Below, piece by piece: positions 47,626 through 56,232 of a stretch of DNA of 64,000 nt. The stretch is from contig NZ_CP091851.1 in assembly GCF_022059845.1 (NCBI RefSeq), positions 5,321,501 through 5,385,500 on the forward strand, written 5' to 3'. The position numbers and the translations under genes are program-made. Origin of the DNA: Terrirubrum flagellatum. GTDB taxonomy: Bacteria > Pseudomonadota > Alphaproteobacteria > Rhizobiales > Beijerinckiaceae. Under the pieces are notes generated by a model, which saw nothing but the letters and a program-made list of their open reading frames with translations, ran no database searches and was not told the origin of the DNA. Within the stretch, counting starts at the first letter, position 1. Every line of letters begins with the position of its first letter.

Positions 47626-49884
47626 TCACGCAGCCGGGGCGTTCGCGGCGCGCTGGGAGAGGGTGATGCTCGCCGCAGCGGCGGCCATGTCATCGATGTT
47701 GCGCATCACCGTCACGGCGTTGGATGCGAACTGGACGCCAGCCTCGTTCAGCGCGCGATGCACGCGCTTCAGCGATTCCCGCTGGAGATAGCTCGCCTGT
47801 GACGGCTTGGCGGTGAATTTCAGACGCAGAACGATGCCGGTTTCGAGAATGTCGCTGACGCCCTGCATCTTCAGCGGCAGGATGAAGTCGCGCCCGATCT
47901 CCGGGTCCTCCATCATGGCGATGCCGGTTTTCTTGATCGCCTTGCGCGCCTTCTCGATGTCGGTCGCGGGATCGAGCTTGATGTTGAACTTCACCGTCGC
48001 CCAATCGCGGCTCGCATTGGTGACGGCGGAAATCTGGCCGAACGGGACCGTGTGAATCTGCCCGCTCTGGTGACGAAGCTGCACCGAGCGCAACGAGATT
48101 TTCTCGACGGTGCCGCGCAGGCGACCCGTGTCGATGTATTCGCCGACGCGGAACGCGTCCTCCATCATGAAGAACAGGCCGGAGACGATATCGCGCACCA
48201 AAGCCTGCGATCCGAACGAGATCGCAAGGCCGAGGATGCCGAAGCCGGCGAGCAGCGGCCCGATATCGACGCCGAGCTTCGACAGCGCAACGAGCAATGT
48301 CAGACCGAAGATCGCGCCAAGCGAAAAGCCGCGCAGGATCGGCAGCACCGATCCCAGCCGCGTCTGCACCTGGTCATGCGCCTCGTCGTCCTCGCTCGGC
48401 AGCGCCGAGACATGCTTCGGCGCATGCGCTTCAAACAGCGTGTGGAAGAAGACCCACAGCAAATAGCCGATCACCAGAATCTCTGCGACCACGGCGATGT
48501 TGCGGACCTGCGTCATGATCACCTGCGAGCCCGACTCCATGAAGAAGTCGCCCCACATGCGCGCGAGAACGAACAGAGCAACGAGCCACACCGCGCCGCC
48601 GGCGGCTTTCTCGGCGACGACGCCGAACGCCCGGCGCAAAGGCGAAGGCTCGACGCCCTCCGGCGTCACGACATGCAGGTCGCGGATCATGTGCGACGCG
48701 CCGATCGCGCCAATCGGCGCAAGCACGATGATGAATTGAGTAAGCCCCGCGGCCGCGGCCCAGCGCGCGCCTTCCGGCATCATCACGGCGACGCGCGCGA
48801 TCAGCCAGATCAGCGTGGTGGCGAGGATGTAAAGCCATGGCGTCGCCACGGCGAGAATGCGCATGCCGATGTGGGCGTTCTCGGGATCGCGCGACGCGCC
48901 GATGATAAGCGCCTCGATGTCGTGACGCGCCATCCAGAACCACCAGATCTTGAAGATCGTGATTGCGGTGCTGGTGATGAGATAGAGCCCGCCGACGGAC
49001 GCCATGTCGCTTGCGATCGCGCCAGCCGTTGCGAGCAAGTTGAAGATCGTTTGGCCGGCGCCGACATAGATCAGCAGCAGGCGGAAATGCAGCTCGGCGC
49101 GCGGCAGGCGCAACAACCGCGCCGCGGGTTGGCCGGGCGACAGCAGGAAACGGCCGATGATGATGTAGGCGGCGGCTGTCGCGAGCGCCCGCAGAAGGGA
49201 GTCCGCTCCGGCCTCGATCAATTTCGATGACGGATCCCACCAGTCGACGATGAGCTTGAGCGCGATCAGACCGGAGCCGGCGGCCGCAACGTCGGCGATC
49301 AGGCGGCGCAGGGACAGCGCCATGCGGCTGAGCGTTCTGGCGGTGCAATGACGCTCATGCAAAGCCAGCGCCTTCCAGATAAGCTGGTGGACGCCCCTGG
49401 CGAGGCCCAGAGACGCGGCGAATGCGAGGGTCAGGATCAGCCATCCCACGGCGGAATAGGCGGGATCGGCGGTCGCGCGCGCCAGATCGGGCCCCAGCTT
49501 CGGAATATTCCCCAGCAGCATCCGGCTCGCGCTTAGGGCAGCGACAAGGCTGTCGACGAAGGCGCCCCATTCCGAGGCGGGCTGGGGCTTCGGACCGGGC
49601 TGCGGGGCGGTTGACGTCGCAGCAGGGGCGGGCTTCGCCGTCTCCGTCGGAGCCGATGAGGCCGCGGCCCGGTCGGCGAAGCGGACGGTCACAGAGCGCC
49701 CATCGCGCCGCAGCGTATCGACCATCCGGCTGACATCCTCGCTCTTCTCGCCGCCTTTCAGTTCGAGGACGATGGCGCCGTCGGTTTTAGGGTCGGGGCT
49801 CTGCGCGCGGGCGGGGACGAGAGCGACGCCTGTGGCGAGCGCCATCAGCCAGAGGAGGCCGGAGGCAAAAGATCGATTTTTCAT
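47626..49884 (-). CDS. Large MscS-family mechanosensitive channel
   Basis: A 752-residue membrane protein. A signal peptide (GLLWLMALATGVALVPARAQ) and a periplasmic Pro/Ala-rich region (about 70-110) precede roughly ten membrane spans. The MscS core lies near 560-740: the pore helix GFGILGLAISFGSQALVRDIVSG, then the beta domain MMEDAFRVGEYIDTGRLRGTVEKISLRSVQLRHQSG and a C-terminal alpha/beta domain. This is a YbdG/MscK-like long form and should release solutes on osmotic down-shock. It lies 139 bases upstream of the muiA-like gene on the same strand. Confidence 0.92.
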   Translation of the reverse strand: MKNRSFASGLLWLMALATGVALVPARAQSPDPKTDGAIVLELKGGEKSEDVSRMVDTLRRDGRSVTVRFADRAAASSAPTETAKPAPAATSTAPQPGPKPQPASEWGAFVDSLVAALSASRMLLGNIPKLGPDLARATADPAYSAVGWLILTLAFAASLGLARGVHQLIWKALALHERHCTARTLSRMALSLRRLIADVAAAGSGLIALKLIVDWWDPSSKLIEAGADSLLRALATAAAYIIIGRFLLSPGQPAARLLRLPRAELHFRLLLIYVGAGQTIFNLLATAGAIASDMASVGGLYLITSTAITIFKIWWFWMARHDIEALIIGASRDPENAHIGMRILAVATPWLYILATTLIWLIARVAVMMPEGARWAAAAGLTQFIIVLAPIGAIGASHMIRDLHVVTPEGVEPSPLRRAFGVVAEKAAGGAVWLVALFVLARMWGDFFMESGSQVIMTQVRNIAVVAEILVIGYLLWVFFHTLFEAHAPKHVSALPSEDDEAHDQVQTRLGSVLPILRGFSLGAIFGLTLLVALSKLGVDIGPLLAGFGILGLAISFGSQALVRDIVSGLFFMMEDAFRVGEYIDTGRLRGTVEKISLRSVQLRHQSGQIHTVPFGQISAVTNASRDWATVKFNIKLDPATDIEKARKAIKKTGIAMMEDPEIGRDFILPLKMQGVSDILETGIVLRLKFTAKPSQASYLQRESLKRVHRALNEAGVQFASNAVTVMRNIDDMAAAAASITLSQRAANAPAA

Positions 49885-49967
49885 GTCCTGCTCGCGACGG
49901 AGCCTGTTGACGCGACAGGGAGAGTGGGGTGGCGCGGACCGGCTTGCAAGTCGGCAAGCGTTCGGAG

Positions 49968-50402
49968 CTAGCCGTCCTTCTCGGATGCGGCCTCGATCAT
50001 GACCGCTGTCATGAATCGATAGAAATTGAGCCAGGCGAGTTTCGCCTCGCCGTCAAATTGGGGACCAAGGCACCGCTCAAGGGTGGCGATCAACGCCTGG
50101 CCAACCGGCTCGAAGTGGTCCGATGTCACGCCATGGCGGCGCGCATGCGCCCGGCCGAGCGGAGCGAGCACCGCGGCAGGTCCCGCCGGCGAGCGCAACG
50201 CATAGACGGCGAGCGCGAGCGTATCGATCAGCTTCGCGCCTTGCGCGGCGATGTCGCCTCTGAACATCGGACGCAATTCAGGCGCAATGCGGAACAACTC
50301 GTCATAGAAGAAGCGCTCGGCGGAGGCGCGCGCCGCGAGCGCCTTCGCGAAGGTCTGGCGGATGAGCTCGATCTCTTCGGGGGACGCCGGGCTTGCGGTC
50401 AT
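49968..50402 (-). CDS. Single-domain globin
   Basis: A 144-residue globin. Helix A-E pattern: IELIRQTFAKALAARASAERFFYDELFRIAPELRPMF with the CD-region Phe, then the F-helix GRAHARRHGVTSDHFEPVGQALIATLE containing the candidate proximal His near residue 89. No reductase domain follows, so it resembles flavohemoglobin globin domains or Vitreoscilla haemoglobin. Likely tasks are oxygen or NO binding. Start ATG 50402 overlaps the amidotransferase stop by four bases (ATGA), so the two are co-translated. Confidence 0.88.
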   Translation of the reverse strand: MTASPASPEEIELIRQTFAKALAARASAERFFYDELFRIAPELRPMFRGDIAAQGAKLIDTLALAVYALRSPAGPAAVLAPLGRAHARRHGVTSDHFEPVGQALIATLERCLGPQFDGEAKLAWLNFYRFMTAVMIEAASEKDG

Positions 50403-51268
50403 GCCCGGCCTCGCTGAGACGCGATGGGCTTCACGCGATGGGTGATGAAGTTGCGCAACTCGGTCGTGCGCTTCTCAGGATCGAGGAGTTCGTCATCGAA
50501 GCCGTAGCGCCAGGCGAGATCGGCGCGTGTGGGATCGTCATGCAGCACGTCGAGATCATCACAGAAGTCGACAAGCTGATCTTCGCGTTGTGCGAAGCCT
50601 TCGGAGACCAGCGCCTGCGTGCGCCTGCGAAGGATTGCCGCCACCTCGCGGAACGAGAATTCGGGATGATATTGCACGCCCCAGAACACCGACCCCTCAT
50701 GGGTGAATTCCGCCGCCTGCACCTCCGAGACCGAGTTGAAGGCGAGCGTCGTCGCGTGCGGCGGGAGGCGCGTGACCTCGTCGAGATGGATGGCCGGCGC
50801 GTCCCACACGGCCGGTCGTCCTTCGAGCAGGGGGTGATTCACGCCGGCCTCCGCGCGCGTGAGACGGCGGGCGAAGCCGACCTCGCGGCCCCTGGGATTG
50901 CGATGCACCACGCCGCCTGCGGCGACGGCGCCCATCTGAAGACCCCAGCAGGAGCCGAACACGGGCGCCTTCGAGCGATAGATCGCCTGCATCAATTCGA
51001 TCTGGCGCGTCACCTCGGGCGAGAGATCGTAGATGTTGAGCGCCGAGCCCGTGAGGAAGACGCCGTCATAGGATTCGAGGCCGGCGGGATCGGGGAGATT
51101 CGCGCCCTCATCCGTCGGCAGGGCGATATCGGTCACCGCATCCTTTTCGATCTCATGAACGACGGCGGCGTAGGAGCCGGCCGAAGTCTCGCCATAGGCT
51201 TTTCTGTGGGCCTCGCGGGCGGTCTTCGTATTACCTTCAACCACGAGGAAGCGGAGCGGACGGGTCAT
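50399..51268 (-). CDS. Class I glutamine amidotransferase-like protein
   Basis: A 289-residue protein of the GATase class I fold. The nucleophile Cys lies in VFGSCWGLQMGAVAAGG near residue 105, and the His of the triad in WGVQYHPEFSFRE near 195, with the expected Glu two residues on. There is no synthetase domain, so it may hydrolyse a gamma-glutamyl compound (as PuuD does) rather than feed ammonia to a partner. The start is uncertain: ATG 51268 is preferred, 51310 possible. It is coupled to the downstream globin gene. Confidence 0.85.
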   Translation of the reverse strand: MTRPLRFLVVEGNTKTAREAHRKAYGETSAGSYAAVVHEIEKDAVTDIALPTDEGANLPDPAGLESYDGVFLTGSALNIYDLSPEVTRQIELMQAIYRSKAPVFGSCWGLQMGAVAAGGVVHRNPRGREVGFARRLTRAEAGVNHPLLEGRPAVWDAPAIHLDEVTRLPPHATTLAFNSVSEVQAAEFTHEGSVFWGVQYHPEFSFREVAAILRRRTQALVSEGFAQREDQLVDFCDDLDVLHDDPTRADLAWRYGFDDELLDPEKRTTELRNFITHRVKPIASQRGRA

Positions 51269-51392
51269 TTTCGCGAGCGCCTTGGCGGGGAGGGGCGGCG
51301 CGTCCGGCATGGAGCCATGCGGCGCAGCCGATGGACGGCTTGGGCGCCGCAAGTAGCATGCGCGCCCTTTCGCCGACAATCTCAGTGCTCCC

Positions 51393-52289
51393 TTGCCTTT
51401 TCTGCAACGCCTCTGGGCCAATCCCTATCTGATGCTGACCATCGCGACGCTGTGCTGGGCCGGCAACGCGATCGCGAGCCGCGTTGCTGTCGGCGAGGTC
51501 TCGCCCCTGGCGCTGAGTTCGCTGCGCTGGCTCGGCGTCTGCGGCTGCGTCGCGCCTTTCTATGCGCGCGAGATCAGGCAGGCGCTGCCAGCGATGAAGA
51601 GCTCGCTGCCGGTGATCGCGCCGGCGGCGATCCTTGGCCTCACCGCCTTCAGCGTGCTGATCTATGTCAGCGCGAAATACACAACGGCGCTGAACATCGG
51701 GCTTCTGCAGGGCGCGCTTCCGGCGCTCGTGTTTCTTGGGGCGTGGCTCGCCTATGGCGTGAGGATCACGCTGCTGCAGGCGATCGGCGTCGTCATCAAC
51801 ATGGCCGGCGTCGCGATCATCTCGACGGGGGGGAGCCTCGCCGCTCTGATCGGGCTGCAACTCAATCGCGGCGACGTGCTGATGCTGATTGCGATCGTTT
51901 TCTATGCGATCTTCACGGTCGCCGCCCGCAACCGGCCGCCGGTCCCGCCGATCGTCTTCTTTCTCGTGATGGCGCTGATCGCCGGCGCAGCCAGCCTGCC
52001 TCTGATCCCGATCGAGGCGGCGCTGGGAACGCTGCACTGGCCGACGCTTAAGGGCTGGCTGGTCATCCTCTATGTCGCCTTCTTCCCCTCGTTCATCGCG
52101 CAAATCGTCTATCTCCGGGGCATCGAGCTGATCGGGTCCGGCCGTGCGGGCCTGTTCTACAACCTGCTGCCCGCCTTCACCGCCATTCTGGCGGTGCTGC
52201 TGCTTGGGGAGCCGTTCGGCTGGCCGCAGGGGCTGGCGCTCGCGATGGTCCTCGGCGGCATCGCGCTGGCGGAACGGAAGCCGGCCTGA
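51393..52289 (+). CDS. EamA-family (DMT) transporter
   Basis: A 298-residue inner-membrane protein of ten spans made of two EamA repeats, the first with LCWAGNAIASRVAVGEVSPLALSSLRW and the second with PSFIAQIVYLRGIELIGSGRAGLFYNLLPAFTAILAVLLLGEP. Such proteins export metabolites or drugs. The frame opens at TTG 51393; the first ATG is at 51432 and would cut into the first span, so TTG is preferred. It is divergent from the amidotransferase gene; the two reading frames overlap only if long starts are used. Confidence 0.88.
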   Translation: MPFLQRLWANPYLMLTIATLCWAGNAIASRVAVGEVSPLALSSLRWLGVCGCVAPFYAREIRQALPAMKSSLPVIAPAAILGLTAFSVLIYVSAKYTTALNIGLLQGALPALVFLGAWLAYGVRITLLQAIGVVINMAGVAIISTGGSLAALIGLQLNRGDVLMLIAIVFYAIFTVAARNRPPVPPIVFFLVMALIAGAASLPLIPIEAALGTLHWPTLKGWLVILYVAFFPSFIAQIVYLRGIELIGSGRAGLFYNLLPAFTAILAVLLLGEPFGWPQGLALAMVLGGIALAERKPA

Positions 52290-52393
52290 GCCGCCGCATG
52301 GCTGCGCCGGCTTTATTTCGGCCCGTTCGCTGCCTATAAGCGCGCCAAATTCCGGGCCGCAGGGAGGCGGCCCCTGTCTGATCGAGGACCCGC

Positions 52394-53140
52394 ATGGCCG
52401 GCCATTCCCAGTTCAAGAACATCATGCACAAGAAGGGCAAGCAGGACGCGATCCGCTCCAAGCTCTTCGGCAAGCTGGCGCGCGAAATCACCGTCGCGGC
52501 GAAGCTTGGCGTGCCCGACCCCAACATGAATCCGCGCCTGCGCGCCGCCGTGATCGCGGCCCGCGCCGAGAACATGCCGAAGGACAATATCGAGCGCGCC
52601 ATCAAGAAGGCGGCCGGCGGCGACGGCGAGAACTACGACGAAATCCGCTATGAGGGCTACGGCCCCGGCGGCACGGCGCTGATCGTCGAGGTGATGACCG
52701 ACAACCGCAACCGCACCGCCGCCGACGTGCGCTCCTACTTCACCAAGGCCGGCGGCAACATGGCGGAGACAGGCGCTGTGTCCTTCATGTTCGATCGCGT
52801 CGGTCTCGTCGTGTTCGATGCGAAGGTCGGGAGCGAGGATGACATGCTCGAAGCCGCGATCGAGGCCGGCGCCGACGATGCGCAGATCAGCGAAGACATC
52901 CACGAGATCTATTGCGACCAGAATGTGCTGGCCGAAGTGGCGAAGGCGCTCGAAGGCCGCTTCGGCGAGCCGAAATCGGCGAAGCTCGTCTGGCGCCCGC
53001 AGAACACCATCGCCGTCAACGACGAGCAGGGCGAGAAGATCGTGAAGCTGGTCGAGACGCTCGAAGAGCACGACGACGTGCAGAACGTCTATTCGAATTT
53101 CGAACTGTCCGACGCGCTGATGGCGAAGCTGTCGGGGTGA
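52394..53140 (+). CDS. YebC/PmpR (TACO1) family protein
   Basis: A 248-residue three-domain protein beginning [19 protein letters not shown], the conserved YebC start. Other landmarks are [47 protein letters not shown] and the C-terminal [11 protein letters not shown]. YebC proteins have been described as transcription regulators and, more recently, as ribosome-linked factors that help translation of proline stretches. It starts 104 bases after the EamA gene; ruvC, its common partner, lies 10 kb away. Confidence 0.95.
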   Translation: MAGHSQFKNIMHKKGKQDAIRSKLFGKLAREITVAAKLGVPDPNMNPRLRAAVIAARAENMPKDNIERAIKKAAGGDGENYDEIRYEGYGPGGTALIVEVMTDNRNRTAADVRSYFTKAGGNMAETGAVSFMFDRVGLVVFDAKVGSEDDMLEAAIEAGADDAQISEDIHEIYCDQNVLAEVAKALEGRFGEPKSAKLVWRPQNTIAVNDEQGEKIVKLVETLEEHDDVQNVYSNFELSDALMAKLSG

Positions 53141-53196
53141 CGTCGGCGAGTGGCGATGAAATGCGGTCTGCTTTCTTTCGGACGCAATATTTCCAC

Positions 53197-53280
53197 GTCA
53201 TGGCCGGGCTTGGCCCGGTCATCCACGAATTCAAGGTAAGACCAGCGGACGTGGATGCCCGGGCCACGCCCGGGCATGAC
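53197..53280. repeat. REP-like inverted-repeat pair
   Basis: GTCATGGCCGGGCTTGGCCC near 53198 faces GGGCCACGCCCGGGCATGAC ending at 53280, with ATCCACG and CGTGGAT as inner arms. It lies between yebC and the first amidohydrolase gene and belongs to the same class as the elements at 1518 and 10726. Confidence 0.75.
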
Positions 53281-53315
53281 AATCTGGTTTTATGGCGCGG
53301 CTGAGAGATATTGTG

Positions 53316-54380
53316 ATGGCTGACACTTTGCGCGCCATCGATTGCGACATCCACCCGTCGGTCACGCTTTCGGCGCTGACGCCCTATCTCAGCGATCACT
53401 GGCGCGCGACTGCGATTGAGTCCGGCCTCAACGACATCGAGATGGTGAGCTATCCCGCGGGGTCGCCGCTGACTGCGCGCGCCGACTGGCGTCCCGCCAG
53501 CGGCAAACCGGCCGCTGATCTCGACGCCATTCGCGCTCAGGCGCTCGATCCCTTCAACACCTCGATTGCGATCTGCAACTGCCTCTGGGGCGTGCAGGTG
53601 ATGTTCAACGAGGACATGGCGGCCGCCTTTGCGCGCGCGATCAACACATGGATGGCGCGCGAGCGTCTTGATGCCGAGCCGCGCCTGCGCGCTTCGATTG
53701 TCATCCCTATGCAGAACCCGGAAACCGCCGCTGACGAGATCGAGCATTGGGCTGGCGACAAGCGCTTTGTGCAGGTGTTGATGCTCGTGTCCGGCGATCA
53801 GCCGCTTGGTCGTCGCTCGTTCTGGCCGATCTATCGCACGGCGGAGAAGCATGGCCTGCCAATAGCGATCCATGCCGGCAGCGCCTATCGCAATCCGGTC
53901 ACGGCGGTTGGCTGGCCGTCCTACTATACCGAGGATTACGTCAATCAGGCGCAGGCGTTCCAGACGACGCTGACAAGCCTGATCTGCGAAGGCGTGTTCG
54001 ATAAATTCCCGCAATTGAAAGTGGTGCTGACGGAGTCGGGCTTCACCTGGCTGCCGTCGCTGGTGTGGCGGCTGACGAAATTCTGGAAGGGCTTGCGTCA
54101 CGAGACGCCATGGGTCGATCGGCCGCCCTACGAGATCGTGCGCGATCAGGTGAGGCTCACGCTGCAGCCGGTCGATGCGCCGCCGGACGCGCAAGCGTTC
54201 GAGAAGCTGATGGAGCATATGGGCTCGGACCGGCTGCTGCTTTACTCTACCGATTATCCGCACTGGCAGTTCGATGGCGTGAATGCGCTGCCGGATGGGC
54301 TGTCGCCGCCGCTCATTCGCCGTATGATGGTGGATAATCCGCTCGAGACCCATCCGAGATTGCGGGAGGCGACGCCATGA
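53316..54380 (+). CDS. Amidohydrolase family 2 protein (first of two paralogues)
   Basis: A 354-residue TIM-barrel metal-dependent hydrolase or decarboxylase (PF04909-like, as ACMSD and gamma-resorcylate decarboxylase). The N-terminal motif is DCDIHPS (9-15), an Asp-x-Asp-x-His form instead of His-x-His. Further candidate metal or active-site residues are His186 (IAIHAGSAY), Glu240 (LTESGFTWLPSL) and Asp313 (STDYPHWQF). Its stop overlaps the start of the paralogue by four bases (ATGA). ATG 53316 is preferred for the GAGAGA ahead. The substrate is unknown. Confidence 0.85.
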   Translation: MADTLRAIDCDIHPSVTLSALTPYLSDHWRATAIESGLNDIEMVSYPAGSPLTARADWRPASGKPAADLDAIRAQALDPFNTSIAICNCLWGVQVMFNEDMAAAFARAINTWMARERLDAEPRLRASIVIPMQNPETAADEIEHWAGDKRFVQVLMLVSGDQPLGRRSFWPIYRTAEKHGLPIAIHAGSAYRNPVTAVGWPSYYTEDYVNQAQAFQTTLTSLICEGVFDKFPQLKVVLTESGFTWLPSLVWRLTKFWKGLRHETPWVDRPPYEIVRDQVRLTLQPVDAPPDAQAFEKLMEHMGSDRLLLYSTDYPHWQFDGVNALPDGLSPPLIRRMMVDNPLETHPRLREATP

Positions 54381-55516
54381 ACATGAATGTGGCTCCCGGT
54401 CGCGTCGAAGCCGAAACGCGCAATGTCAGGCTGATCGCCGATTGCGACATTCACCCGACGCCAAATACGACGCGCGACCTCTATCCCTGGCTCGACCAGC
54501 GCTGGCGCACGCACATCGAGACGTTCGGCGCGCTGCGCCGTCAGGGCGTGCAGCAAGGGCCGGCCTATCCGAAATCGCAGCCGGACGCGGCGCGACGCGA
54601 CGCATGGCCGGAAGGCGGCCGTCCCGGCAGCCGTCTCGATTTCATGCAGAAGCAGCATCTTGATGCCAATCGCGTCGCGCTCGGCGTTCTCACGACGATT
54701 TCGCCGCATCCCGGCGCGTATCAAAACCCCGAGATGAGCGCCGCTTTCTGCCGGGCGGTGAATGAATGGCAGAAGGCGGAGTGGACAGCTAAGGACACGC
54801 GCCTCAAGGGCTCGATCCTCGTTCCTTACGAGCATGGCGATCTCGCCGCGGCGGAGATCGCGCACTGGGCCGGCGATGAGGATTTCGTGCAGATCCTGCT
54901 GCTCAGCCGCACCGTCGAGCCGATGGGGCAGCGGCGCTACTGGCCGCTCTATCAGGCGGCGCAGGAAGCCAAGCTTCCAATCGGGGTGCATGCGTTCGGC
55001 AATGGCGCGCATCCCATCACCAGCAGCGGCTGGCCCTCCTTCTACATCGAAGAGATGACGGGCCACGCGCAGACCTGCCAGTCGCAGATCACGAGCCTCG
55101 TGCTCGAAGGCGTCTTCGAGCGCTTTCCGGGCCTGCGCATCGTCGTCATCGAAGGCGGCTTCGCCTGGCTGCCGCCGCTGGCGTGGCGACTCGATACGCA
55201 TTGGACCAAGCTCAGGGCGGAGACGCCGCATCTCAAGCGCAAGCCGTCCGAATATATTCGCGACCATGTCTGGATCACGACGCAGCCGATGGAAGAGCCG
55301 CAGTCGCGCCAGCATATCCTCGATATCTTCGAGTGGATCGGCTGGGACCGACTGCTGTTTGCGTCGGATTATCCGCACTGGGATTTCGACGATCCCGCGC
55401 GCTGCCTGCCGATCGCGATCTCGGAAGATCAGGCGCAGCGCTTCTTCCTCGACAATGCGTTGAAGCTCTACGGCGTCGATCCCGCCAAGGCGGCCGCGGC
55501 GACGCTCGCGGCATGA
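54377..55516 (+). CDS. Amidohydrolase family 2 protein (second paralogue)
   Basis: A 379-residue paralogue of the preceding protein with the same landmarks: ADCDIHPTPNTTRDLYPWL near 21-39, AHWAGDEDFVQILLLSRTVEP, IGVHAFGNGAHPITSSGWPS, VIEGGFAWLPPLAWRLDTHW and FASDYPHWDFDD. A central FMQKQHLDANRVALGVLT has no close match in the first copy. Two coupled paralogues could form a heteromeric enzyme. Its stop overlaps the Rieske gene start by four bases (ATGA). Confidence 0.85.
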   Translation: MNMNVAPGRVEAETRNVRLIADCDIHPTPNTTRDLYPWLDQRWRTHIETFGALRRQGVQQGPAYPKSQPDAARRDAWPEGGRPGSRLDFMQKQHLDANRVALGVLTTISPHPGAYQNPEMSAAFCRAVNEWQKAEWTAKDTRLKGSILVPYEHGDLAAAEIAHWAGDEDFVQILLLSRTVEPMGQRRYWPLYQAAQEAKLPIGVHAFGNGAHPITSSGWPSFYIEEMTGHAQTCQSQITSLVLEGVFERFPGLRIVVIEGGFAWLPPLAWRLDTHWTKLRAETPHLKRKPSEYIRDHVWITTQPMEEPQSRQHILDIFEWIGWDRLLFASDYPHWDFDDPARCLPIAISEDQAQRFFLDNALKLYGVDPAKAAAATLAA

Positions 55517-55965
55517 CGCGCCATATAGTGTGCGCCGCGCGCGATCTGCCGCCCGGCGCGCGCAAGCTCGTGCATCTCGAAGGACGCCCCATCCTCGTGC
55601 TCAACGTAAAGGGCGAGTTTCACGCGCTCCTGAATATCTGTCCGCATCAGGGCGCGAGCCTCGCCGGCGGAATCCTCACGGGTCTCGTGGAATCTGGTGA
55701 ACCCGGCGACTACCGCTATTCGCGCGAAGGCGAGATTTTGCGCTGCCCCTGGCATGGCTGGGAATTCGACGTGAAGACAGGAAAATCCTGGTGCAAGCCG
55801 TCGCGCATCCGGCTCAAGGATTATCCCGTCGCGGTCGAGTCCGGCGGCGCGCTGGTTGAAGGGCCTTACGTCGCCGAAACCTTTCCCGTGTCGATCGACG
55901 ACGATTATGTCGTCGTGGAAGTGGCGACCGCGCGCGTCGCGGAGAGAGGGGCTGCGGGCGGTTAG
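55513..55965 (+). CDS. Rieske [2Fe-2S] ferredoxin-like protein
   Basis: A 150-residue soluble protein starting at ATG 55513 inside the amidohydrolase stop. The cluster ligands are CPHQGASLAGG (Cys-x-His, about residues 45-47) and CPWHGWEFD (Cys-x2-His, about 82-85). The loop between them is longer than in simple ferredoxins, containing LTGLVESGEPGDYRYSREGE. No oxygenase catalytic domain follows, so it is probably an electron carrier or a Rieske-type subunit. Coupling to two amidohydrolases suggests they act on one pathway. Confidence 0.9.
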   Translation: MTRHIVCAARDLPPGARKLVHLEGRPILVLNVKGEFHALLNICPHQGASLAGGILTGLVESGEPGDYRYSREGEILRCPWHGWEFDVKTGKSWCKPSRIRLKDYPVAVESGGALVEGPYVAETFPVSIDDDYVVVEVATARVAERGAAGG

Positions 55966-55985
55966 TTTGAATTATCGCGCGCTTT

Positions 55986-56156
55986 CCCTCTCCCTTGGGA
56001 GAGGGTGGTCGGCGCGGCGCGATGCGAAGCATCGTCGCGAGCCGACCGGGTGAGGGAGAACCTCTAAGGATTGAGCGTAATCTTGCGGGACACGATGGGG
56101 AGCAGCACCCTCATCCGGCTCGCTCCGCTCGCCACCTTCTCCCAAGGGAGAAGGAG
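55986..56156. repeat. Compound palindromic intergenic repeat
   Basis: CCCTCTCCCTTGGGAGAGGG (near 55987-56006) is a strong hairpin. Next comes a cruciform-like block with GATGCGAAGCATC, then an inverted partner (CCTCATCCGGCTCGCTCCGC and CTTCTCCCAAGGGAGAAG, about 56106-56153). This CTCTCCC...GGTGAGGG type is widespread between genes of alphaproteobacteria. It takes up most of the 267-base gap between the Rieske and LLM genes, where no gene is seen. Confidence 0.75.
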
Positions 56157-56232
56157 TCGGTAACAAGATTGTTCGTTCTTGCGGCGTCTCAAGGCAGGCT
56201 CCATCTGACCGCCATCACGCGGGGACTGCACG

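Noticed and set aside
48052-49230. A 392-codon plus-strand frame opposite the MscS-type gene
   Set aside because: Antisense shadow of a well-supported channel gene; no recognisable domain.
55986-56156. CRISPR-like or tRNA-like structure
   Set aside because: The palindromes are not regularly spaced direct repeats, and no cloverleaf with an anticodon arm can be drawn; it is a compound intergenic repeat.
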